A stretch of DNA of 7,277 nt from Verrucomicrobiota bacterium (GTDB lineage Bacteria > Verrucomicrobiota > Verrucomicrobiia > Chthoniobacterales > UBA10450), in NCBI GenBank assembly GCA_003218785.1, contig QHOM01000065.1, positions 1 to 7,277 on the forward strand, in the 5' to 3' direction. Below are positions 1-4,884 of this stretch, piece after piece. The translations under genes and the position numbers were made by a program. The notes below the pieces were generated by a model. The model did not search any database. It saw only the letters and a list, made by a program, of their open reading frames with translations, and was not told where the DNA came from. Every line of letters starts with the position of its first letter. Position 1 is the first letter of the stretch.

Positions 1-175
1 GCTGGAGAGGACCAAAAGAATCGAGCTCGTATTGCGAGGACGGAGGGGCTGACTGCCCGATTAGAGCGGCGGGCTTGTTGGACGGGGTTGCGTGATTTGA
101 CGCTGAGGGCGCCTGACACGCAGCTAAAACAGCGACCGTCGCATATACGAGATGGCTTTTGAGGCGACTCTCCAT
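1..175 (-). CDS. Putative lipoprotein, N-terminal part (runs off the left edge)
   Basis: Reading the minus strand from an ATG at 175 gives 58 codons with no stop before the window ends. The protein begins with a short charged n-region (MESRLKSH), then a hydrophobic stretch (LVYATVAVLAA) and a cysteine at residue 20. The last four residues, LAAC, fit the lipobox, so signal peptidase II would cut before C20 and the cysteine would be lipidated. Residue 21 is Gln, not Asp, which suggests the outer membrane. Residues 21-50 are rich in Ser, Pro and Ala, like the flexible linker of many lipoproteins. No catalytic domain is visible in this piece, so function is unknown. An in-frame GTG at 196 has a GGAG five bases upstream and would add seven residues; I chose ATG 175 because it gives a standard 20-residue signal peptide. 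The gene follows the initiator tRNA on the same strand. Confidence 0.55.
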   Translation of the reverse strand, partial: MESRLKSHLVYATVAVLAACQAPSASNHATPSNKPAALIGQSAPPSSQYELDSFGPLQ

Positions 176-200
176 CGGCGTAACGACAAAGTTCACCAGG

Positions 201-223
201 GCTCCGCCGGGCGCAGGCGAAGC
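201..223. repeat. Imperfect inverted repeat between lipoprotein gene and tRNA
   Basis: GCTCCGCC at 201-208 faces GGCGAAGC at 216-223 with a seven-base loop and one mismatch. It lies in the 102-base gap between the tRNA and the lipoprotein gene. No T-run follows on either strand, so it is not a convincing terminator. It may be a short interspersed repeat or a processing hairpin in a shared tRNA-lipoprotein transcript. Confidence 0.3.
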
Positions 224-277
224 TCCTCCACACTAGCTAAGACCGACATCGAACGCATGGCGCGGTGGAGCGAGATT

Positions 278-354
278 TGGTTGCGGGGGCGGGATTTGAA
301 CCCGCGGCCTTCAGGTTATGAGCCTGACGAGCTACCAGGCTGCTCCACCCCGCA
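278..354 (-). tRNA. Initiator tRNA-Met (CAT anticodon), 77 nt, CCA encoded
   Basis: The minus strand folds into a complete tRNA: acceptor stem TGCGGGG pairing with CCCCGCA, a D-arm containing AGCCTGGTAGCTC, anticodon loop CTCATAA, a T-arm around GGTTCAAATCC, and an encoded CCA (revcomp of 278-280). The body closely matches the E. coli initiator tRNA, with the same D-loop, anticodon loop and A11:U24 pair, so this is the initiator and not an elongator tRNA-Met. Two initiator marks differ. Position 1:72 is U:A instead of the C:A mismatch, and the first of the three G:C pairs at the base of the anticodon stem (29:41) is A:U. It lies directly upstream of the lipoprotein gene on the same strand and diverges from the sigma factor gene. 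No convincing promoter or terminator was seen. Confidence 0.95.
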
Positions 355-454
355 TTTTCAGAATAGTTTCGATGTTCATCCTGCGCAAATCGAAAAACAT
401 GTGTTCATCCGAAAGCCGAGTCGAAACAGACAATCTTGTTTTCGTTCGCGAAGC

Positions 455-499
455 TTGCCCCCACATCTTCGAGAACTTCGCCCGCCTAATCCCGTACAA
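455..499 (+). repeat. Dispersed GAACTTCGCC motif, copy 1
   Basis: The core GAACTTCGCC is at 473-482, preceded by CCCACATCTTCGA and followed by a diverged tail reading TAATCCCGTACAAG. It matches three further copies downstream, all in the same orientation and all outside intact genes. This copy lies in the 257-base gap between the initiator tRNA and the sigma factor gene, where no gene is supported. The nature of the motif is unknown. Confidence 0.5.
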
Positions 500-611
500 G
501 GATGGTGAAGTCTTTGTTCGCGCGCCCCTTAACGCTCGCGCGACAGGACGGAACAGGTAGGACGTTTTTAGGCTTGTCTCGTAACTGCGAACCATGTAAT
601 TTTGACCCCCC

Positions 612-1382
612 TTGAAACCAGACACCCCCCCACGCGGGATCCAAAGGCCGGACCGCTTCGCAACGACCCGGTGGAGCGTGGTGCTTTCCTGTGCCGATTC
701 GGGCAGCGACGAGGAAAAGGCGCACAAAGCGCTGGCCGAGCTTTGCAAAATTTATTGGCGACCGGTTTTCGCTTTCATCTGCCGCCAGGGCCACTCCGTT
801 CCCGATGCTCAGGACCTCACACAGGGTTTTTTCGTTATGGTCCTTAAGGGTCAGATGCTGCAGCGTGCCGATCCGGGTCGCGGACGGTTCCGTTCGCTCG
901 TACTCAGGGCGCTGCAGGATTTCTTGCGGGATGCCGCAGCAAAGCGTCTCACGCGGAAACGCGGTGGAGACGTGCAAATTGTTTCCTGGGACGAATGGAC
1001 GGCGGAGGCGCCATCGCATTTGTCGATCCCTCCGAATGAATCAGAGCGATGGCCGGCGGAACGAATTTTCGATGTGCGCTGGGCGGCCACTGTGGTCGAA
1101 CGTGCCTTGAGCCGGCTGGGCGAGGAATGCGAGAAGCGCGGGCGACGGCGCGTTTTCGATGTGCTGAGTGGTTGTCTGGGGGCAGAGCGGGAGGATGTTT
1201 GCTACTCGAAGTTTTCAAAGACGCTCGGCATTCCCGAAGCCTCCGTGAAGCGCCTCGTCCACCAGATGCGGAAACGCTACCGCTCGCTGCTTCGCGAAGA
1301 AGTCGCCCAAACCGTCGAGAAACCCGACGAGATCGACGACGAACTCCGCTATCTATGCGCGGCGTTGAGTGCGGCGGAATAG
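612..1382 (+). CDS. ECF-like RNA polymerase sigma factor (Verrucomicrobia-type)
   Basis: This 256-residue protein resembles the extracytoplasmic-function type sigma factors that are abundant in Verrucomicrobiota. Such proteins bind core RNA polymerase and direct it to a specific promoter set. Region 2 covers roughly residues 18-115: TRWS at 19-22, a YWRPVFAFICRQGHS block near 49-62, DAQDLTQGFF at 65-74, and the DPGRGRFRS segment at 87-95. Region 4 covers roughly 155-235, with a helix-turn-helix around FSKTLGIPEASVKRLVHQMR and the family's end block LLREEVAQTV at 226-235. The start is TTG 612: an in-frame TGA lies just upstream (603-605), and no ATG occurs before the conserved TRWS. No Shine-Dalgarno sequence is visible. 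A weak promoter-like pair, TTGTCT (574-579) and TGTAAT (595-600), has only a 15-base spacer and would give an almost leaderless message. The usual genetic partner, a zinc-ribbon Ser/Thr kinase, is present downstream only as a remnant, so signalling to this sigma factor may have been lost. Confidence 0.88.
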   Translation: MKPDTPPRGIQRPDRFATTRWSVVLSCADSGSDEEKAHKALAELCKIYWRPVFAFICRQGHSVPDAQDLTQGFFVMVLKGQMLQRADPGRGRFRSLVLRALQDFLRDAAAKRLTRKRGGDVQIVSWDEWTAEAPSHLSIPPNESERWPAERIFDVRWAATVVERALSRLGEECEKRGRRRVFDVLSGCLGAEREDVCYSKFSKTLGIPEASVKRLVHQMRKRYRSLLREEVAQTVEKPDEIDDELRYLCAALSAAE

Positions 1383-1402
1383 TTCGCGAGCAGCACTGGC
1401 AA

Positions 1403-1661
1403 GATGCTCGATGCTTGATCCTGGATGCTGGTTAGCACTGTTGAAAAGCTGGAGATTTCTGGAGCACAGCCATCTTGGCTGTGGGGCCGGTGGGCATCCT
1501 GCCTGCCGGATCACGAATCGCAGGCGAGACGTCCGCGAGCCCCACAGGCTGGAAGCCTGTGCCTCCGCCGCATTTTGGACAACCTTTCACCACAGGTTTT
1601 CAACAGAGCTATGCTGGATGAAGAAATCCAGTATCGAGCATCCAGTCATCCAGCATCGCGC
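1403..1661. repeat. Nested inverted-repeat element (MITE-like or interspersed repeat)
   Basis: About 20 bases after the sigma gene stop begins a roughly 259-bp element built of nested inverted repeats. The outer arms share GATGCTCGAT (1403-1412) with ATCGAGCATC (1633-1642), set in degenerate tracts made of GGATGCT/ATCCAG words. Inside these, CTGTTGAAAA (1438-1447) faces TTTTCAACAG (1597-1606). The centre is a chain of hairpins: CACAGCC/GGCTGTG (1465-1483), CCGGTGGGCA/TGCCTGCCGG with two wobble pairs (1487-1509), a degenerate TCGCAGGC-type stem (1519-1538), and the perfect CACAGGCT/AGCCTGTG (1543-1561). There is no transposase gene inside. Elements of this look (central GGCTGTGGG and GCTGGAAGCC hairpins) are, from memory, common between genes in Verrucomicrobiota. 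Its position between a sigma gene and its normally adjacent kinase suggests insertion. Confidence 0.65.
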
Positions 1662-1683
1662 GGGTTAGAGGGCGGCGGCGGCC

Positions 1684-1733
1684 AACTTTGCCCACATTTT
1701 CGAGAACTTCGCCCTGCAATTCCCGGAGAAACG
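1684..1733 (+). repeat. Dispersed GAACTTCGCC motif, copy 2
   Basis: The core is at 1704-1713, preceded by CCCACATTTTCGA and followed by CTGCAATTCCCGGAGAA. It is among the best-preserved copies and shares its whole tail with copy 4. It lies between the nested inverted-repeat element and the kinase remnant. Confidence 0.55.
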
Positions 1734-1738
1734 ATTAG

Positions 1739-1791
1739 AGGAGAGCCGAGCCGGCGGCGAATACTCGACTCTGGCTAACCTTGGCTCTCCT
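1739..1791. repeat. Nine-base inverted repeat before the kinase remnant
   Basis: AGGAGAGCC (1739-1747) is mirrored by GGCTCTCCT (1783-1791) with a 35-base loop. It is about 40 bases upstream of the kinase remnant's start. The following AT-rich stretch (1796-1830) has scattered T-runs, so a weak transcription stop or a protein-binding site is possible, but neither is demonstrated. Confidence 0.3.
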
Positions 1792-1833
1792 GGCATTTCT
1801 AATTTGTAACTTTTTCAATCTTTTAACATTCTC

Positions 1834-2149
1834 ATGAACGACATTCCTGTTTCGAGCCGTTTGCAAAAGGAAGCATTCGGATGCCTGCAGTGTGGATCGA
1901 CATGGCGCGTCAGGCCGGGACTTTGTTTATACTGTCTGCTCTCTCAGGGTCTGGGCACCGACAGCCATGACAGCGAAACGCTTGAGGACGTGCTTGCTGA
2001 AATCCCTCCCATTTTTCAGCATGAAGTTCGCGCCTAGCGGCAGCCTCCTGGACGCGGGTCCCGCGCTCTGCGACGAACCGCGGCGAAGCGTGGCGCTGAT
2101 GGCAAAGGTCGCGTTCCATATGTGCTCCTGTGTAGGCGAGGTGCGCTAA
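1834..2149 (+). pseudogene. Ser/Thr protein kinase remnant with internal deletion (zinc ribbon plus kinase-domain fragment)
   Basis: The first frame (ATG 1834, stop TAG 2035-2037, 67 codons) encodes a zinc ribbon, Cys17-x2-Cys20-x10-Cys31-x2-Cys34, with the CLYCLLSQGL and ETLEDVLAEIP blocks that begin Verrucomicrobia Ser/Thr kinases paired with ECF sigma factors. At about 2005-2008 the homology jumps to the +1 frame. There, PFFSMKFAPSGSLLDAGPAL and DEPRRSVALMAKVA (2009-2113) match what I recall of the hinge and following helix of the same kinases, just before the HRD catalytic loop. The stretch that should lie between, about 85 residues with the glycine-rich loop, the ATP-binding Lys and the C-helix Glu, is absent. 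Homology fades after about 2113, and no HRD or DFG motif follows. The product as written would be only a small zinc-ribbon peptide, so this is a dead kinase gene. No ribosome binding site is visible. The sigma factor gene upstream is the expected partner. Confidence 0.75.
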
Positions 2150-2179
2150 CGGCACAGCTCGGAAGGCTATGGTCGTGGC

Positions 2180-2226
2180 ACTTTTTTGCAGATTTTTGGG
2201 AACTTCGCCGCGCGATTCCCAGACAT
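2180..2226 (+). repeat. Dispersed GAACTTCGCC motif, copy 3
   Basis: The core is at 2200-2209, preceded by GCAGATTTTTGG and followed by GCGCGATTCCCAGACATGG. It is more diverged than copies 2 and 4, but the core plus ATTCCC tail keep the same spacing. It starts about 65 bases beyond the last recognisable kinase homology. Confidence 0.45.
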
Positions 2227-2439
2227 GGTCGTCGTAGGCGCCGCGCGGCGGGCCACCCTTCCAAGCGATTGCCCTCCGTATCGACGGTCTTCTTGTTTTC
2301 ATCCTGCCAAACTGGCGAGCGTTTTCCAAAACTCGACGTCGCCAACAGATCTGGATCGGGCGAAGGCATTTCCGGTTGTACGACTACAGTCCTAGGGGAA
2401 ATTTTCCTGAAAAATCAGGGCTCTTCCCCGATACAAAAT

Positions 2440-2481
2440 ACAGTTCTTTCAGAACTTCGCCCCGCAATTCCCGGAGAAGAA
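2440..2481 (+). repeat. Dispersed GAACTTCGCC motif, copy 4
   Basis: The core is at 2452-2461, preceded by CAGTTCTTTCA and followed by CCGCAATTCCCGGAGAA, almost the same tail as copy 2. It is about 150 bases upstream of the polysaccharide cluster. Confidence 0.55.
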
Positions 2482-2630
2482 GGTGAGCAGTGGATAATTG
2501 AATCCAGATAAAGCTCTTGGGAAGTCGAATACCCCCCCAGCAATCAAAACAAAGACTAACAACAGAAAATAACAAGAAGCCAAAGCCCATATAAGGCCGG
2601 GCACTCGGCGAGACATCTTAAAGCATCAAA

Positions 2631-3770
2631 ATGAAAGGTTTCGTCTGCAAAATTGGGCGACCGACCGAGGGCGGTAGCTTGTCCGCATCCGAAGAGCAAT
2701 CTTCCAGCCGCACGATCACTCCTCGCAAGGTCCATGAAGCGAAACAACGCCCCCGGGATGTGGCGCCCTCGTTTAATGGCGAATCAAACGGCGCAATTTC
2801 GCCACGTAACCTTCCAGCTTTCCTGCGCGATCCGATCGAGGAACCGGTCTCTTCAGAATCCGTGGCGAGTTCTGGCTCCGACTTGGCGGATGGGGCGCGC
2901 GAATTGTCTGAGCGGTTGGATCGCAGAACGTCGCTTCAGTCTAGATTTCCACGGGCCAATCCGCAATGGATATTTGACGGCGCCGAGTTGAACGGCGCGG
3001 AGCTTTTTCACATCCCTCGCTGGAAACGAATTCTGGACCTCACCTGGATTTTTCTCACGCTGCCGGTCTGGCTGCCGCTGATGATTTTGCTCATGCTGGT
3101 GACGCGAATCGCCTCGCCTGGTCCGATTTTCTACCGGCAGGAGCGCATTGGTTTTGGTGGAAGACATTTTTTTATCTGGAAGTTCCGAACAATGAAGCTG
3201 AGCGCTGAGACGCAAACTCATGAGCATTACTTCGAGCAATTGATGGAGATCGGTTGTCCGATGACGAAGCTGGATGCTTACGGCGACCCTCGCGTGGCCC
3301 CTTTCGGGCGAATCCTGCGTGCGAGCGGCCTGGATGAGTTGCCTCAAATTTTCAACGTGCTTCGCGGTGAGATGAGTCTGGTCGGTCCGCGCCCCTGCAC
3401 GCCAAATGAATTTGCCCATTATGAGCCGTGGCAACGGGAACGCGTAAACGGTCTGCCGGGCTTGACCGGATACTGGCAGGTAAACGGCAAAAACAAAACG
3501 ACGTTCAACGAGATGATCTGGATGGATCTGTTCTATCTCAAGTACGTGTCGATCCTGCTCGATCTGAAAATTATGCTCAAGACCTGCGCCGTTATCGCTA
3601 AGCAGATCTTCGAATCCCGACGGGCGGCGCAACGCGGTCGGCAGGATGGAAGCCCTCGTTCACCAACCACGCAGATCGCTGGGCAACTCTTCGAATCCCG
3701 GCCGGCGGCGCAACCCGGTCTCCGGGCTGGAAGCCCTCGTTCACCGACCACGCAGATTTTACAGACCTGA
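2631..3770 (+). CDS. Polyprenyl-phosphate sugar-1-phosphate transferase (initiating glycosyltransferase)
   Basis: This 379-residue inner-membrane enzyme would transfer a sugar-1-phosphate from a nucleotide sugar to undecaprenyl phosphate, the first step of exopolysaccharide or O-antigen synthesis. The bacterial sugar transferase domain spans residues 128-325: one membrane segment at about 134-160, SPGP at 162-165, KFRTM at 184-188, the catalytic Asp-Glu dyad in SGLDELPQ (D235, E236), MSLVGPRP at 248-255 and PGLTGYWQVNG at 276-286. It lacks the multi-spanning N-terminal half of WbaP-type enzymes. Residues 1-127 are instead polar, rich in Ser, Glu and Arg and apparently disordered, which is unusual. 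Residues 326-379 are two copies of a 27-residue repeat encoded by an 81-bp direct repeat, apparently repeat-derived DNA read in frame. The start at ATG 2631 has no Shine-Dalgarno sequence; a later start before the membrane segment cannot be ruled out. It heads the polysaccharide cluster. Confidence 0.87.
   Translation: MKGFVCKIGRPTEGGSLSASEEQSSSRTITPRKVHEAKQRPRDVAPSFNGESNGAISPRNLPAFLRDPIEEPVSSESVASSGSDLADGARELSERLDRRTSLQSRFPRANPQWIFDGAELNGAELFHIPRWKRILDLTWIFLTLPVWLPLMILLMLVTRIASPGPIFYRQERIGFGGRHFFIWKFRTMKLSAETQTHEHYFEQLMEIGCPMTKLDAYGDPRVAPFGRILRASGLDELPQIFNVLRGEMSLVGPRPCTPNEFAHYEPWQRERVNGLPGLTGYWQVNGKNKTTFNEMIWMDLFYLKYVSILLDLKIMLKTCAVIAKQIFESRRAAQRGRQDGSPRSPTTQIAGQLFESRPAAQPGLRAGSPRSPTTQILQT
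3607..3757 (+). repeat. 81-bp tandem direct repeat, two copies, inside the sugar transferase 3' end
   Basis: Unit 1 (3607-3676) and unit 2 (3688-3757) start with TCTTCGAATCCCG and end with CGCAGAT. I count about eight differences over 70 bases, and the period is exactly 81 bp, or 27 codons. Both contain TGGAAGCCCTCGTTCACC. Unit 2 has a perfect hairpin GGGCT-GGA-AGCCC (3724-3736), whose GGCTGGAAGCC core is also at 1547-1557 in the nested element after the sigma gene, suggesting one repeat family. The repeat is translated as the transferase tail, and the transferase stop codon lies 19 bases before the next gene. Confidence 0.8.
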
Positions 3771-3789
3771 AGGAATCATCTCGAAAAGT

Positions 3790-4884
3790 ATGAAAAAGCA
3801 AATCGCGGTCGGCGTGATCGGATGCGGTTATTGGGGACCGCTTCTGGTTCGCAACTTCAAAGGTCTTCCGGACTGCCGGCTCAAAGCCGTCTGCGATGTC
3901 AATGCAGCTCGCTTAAAACATATTAGCACGCTTTATCCGGATATCGAAGGCGTGACCGACCCTCAGGAATTTGTCAACGGCTGCGGGCTGGACGCCGTTG
4001 TCATTGCCACTCCGGTGAAGGATCATTATGCATTCGCCAAGGCAAGCTTGCTTGCAGGCAAGCACACATTCATCGAAAAGCCGATGGCGTCTTCGTCCGA
4101 CGAGTGTGAGGAACTAATCGAAATCGCTCAGCGCAGCGGTCTCGTTTTGATGATCGATCACACTTTTCTCTATTCGTTGCCCGTGCAAAAGATTGCCGAA
4201 ATTGTTCAAGCCGGGGATCTGGGCGACATCCGCTATATTAATTGCCGGCGTCTCAACCTGGGACTATTCCAAAAGGATATCAATGTGGCCTGGGATCTGG
4301 CGCCACACGACATTTCGATCATTCTCCATATTCTCGGCGAATTTCCGACTGCGGTTAACTGCCAGGGAAACGCTCATATCACGCCGAAGGTAGAGGACGT
4401 GACCAACATGTCACTCTCTTTTCCGCACAAACGCTTCGCCACCATCCAGAGCAGTTGGCTCGAGCCGAGGAAAATTCGCGAAATGACCATCGTCGGCACG
4501 CGGCGCATGATCGTATATGACGATTTGCGGACACACGAGAAAATCCGCATCTACGATGCGCGGGTAGAGCGGCCGCCGCACTACGACACATTCGCTGAAT
4601 TTCAATATTCGTACCATTACGGGGACAGCTACATCCCACACATCCAGCAGGAGGAACCGCTAAAGCTGGCCTGCCAGCATTTTATTGATTGCATCGAAAC
4701 GGATTCTCAGCCGGTAACGGGTGGCCGTCAGGGACTGGAGATGATCAGGATCCTCGAAGCGGCCTCCGCTTCCCTCAAGATGAACGGTGCGCCGGTGACA
4801 TTTTCTAGGCCCAATAGTGAAGCACGGGCTCCCCGACCTCCCAAAGCGGAAGAGATTCTACAGAGTGAAGTATTCGCCGGATGA
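3790..4884 (+). CDS. Gfo/Idh/MocA-family NAD(P)-dependent sugar-nucleotide oxidoreductase
   Basis: This 364-residue protein is a two-domain dehydrogenase. The N-terminal Rossmann fold carries GVIGCGYWG (Gly11, Gly13, Gly16) for NAD(P) binding, then VIATPVKDHY (71-80) and the family's catalytic FIEKP (Lys97). The C-terminal sheet domain carries WDLAPHD (168-174), where Asp169 and His173 match the usual active-site positions. Close relatives (WlbA/WbpB type) oxidise C3 of a UDP-sugar so that an aminotransferase can add an amino group, and the DegT-type aminotransferase gene directly downstream fits this. The exact substrate cannot be read from the sequence. The start is ATG 3790 (MKKQIAVGVIG), giving the normal family N-terminus; an upstream in-frame extension to 3646 only reads the tandem repeat. 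AAGGA at 3770-3774 is a possible but distant ribosome binding site. The stop overlaps the next ATG (ATGA, 4881-4884), suggesting translational coupling. Confidence 0.9.
   Translation: MKKQIAVGVIGCGYWGPLLVRNFKGLPDCRLKAVCDVNAARLKHISTLYPDIEGVTDPQEFVNGCGLDAVVIATPVKDHYAFAKASLLAGKHTFIEKPMASSSDECEELIEIAQRSGLVLMIDHTFLYSLPVQKIAEIVQAGDLGDIRYINCRRLNLGLFQKDINVAWDLAPHDISIILHILGEFPTAVNCQGNAHITPKVEDVTNMSLSFPHKRFATIQSSWLEPRKIREMTIVGTRRMIVYDDLRTHEKIRIYDARVERPPHYDTFAEFQYSYHYGDSYIPHIQQEEPLKLACQHFIDCIETDSQPVTGGRQGLEMIRILEAASASLKMNGAPVTFSRPNSEARAPRPPKAEEILQSEVFAG

Larger units (their letters stand above)
2150..2630. other. Noncoding gap between the kinase remnant and the polysaccharide cluster
   Basis: No reading frame here looks like a real gene on either strand. 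It holds two copies of the dispersed GAACTTCGCC motif, a small CCTGA-AAAA-TCAGG hairpin (2406-2419) without a T-run, and a C7 run (2532-2538). From about 2541 to 2587 it is rich in A and C with almost no T, as in an unstructured message leader. The GC content drops toward the first polysaccharide gene, which would fit a promoter region, but I found no convincing pair of -35 and -10 boxes (TATAAG at 2590-2595 has no partner). Confidence 0.4.

Noticed and set aside
361..395. Minus-strand promoter for the tRNA (TTGCGC, 17 bases, TATTCT)
   Set aside because: The -10 box would end only five bases before the mature tRNA, leaving no room for a normal start site and leader, and the -35 match is poor.
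332..1019. Two long minus-strand open frames over the tRNA/sigma region (138 and 177 codons)
   Set aside because: They overlap the tRNA or the well-supported sigma gene, show no family motifs, and look like shadows in GC-rich DNA.
1586..1606. DnaA-box-like sequence CCACAGGTTTTCAACAG suggesting an origin
   Set aside because: It is one arm of the inverted repeat in the 1403-1661 element. There is no box cluster, no AT-rich unwinding region and no dnaA or dnaN gene nearby.
2406..2419. CCTGA-AAAA-TCAGG hairpin as a terminator
   Set aside because: The stem is only five bases and no T-run follows on either strand.
2122..2511. A 129-codon plus-strand open frame containing two motif copies in phase
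   Set aside because: It has no recognisable domain and an Arg-rich composition, and it spans kinase debris and repeat copies. The shared ELRPAIP-like peptides come from the DNA repeat, not from a conserved protein.
2853..3632. A 259-codon minus-strand open frame opposite the sugar transferase
   Set aside because: The plus strand encodes a clear sugar transferase with all catalytic motifs across this stretch. The antisense frame has no family features.
3646..3789. A 48-residue N-terminal extension of the oxidoreductase
   Set aside because: The extension only reads the tandem repeat in another frame and overlaps the sugar transferase gene. The Rossmann motif begins right after ATG 3790, as in the family.
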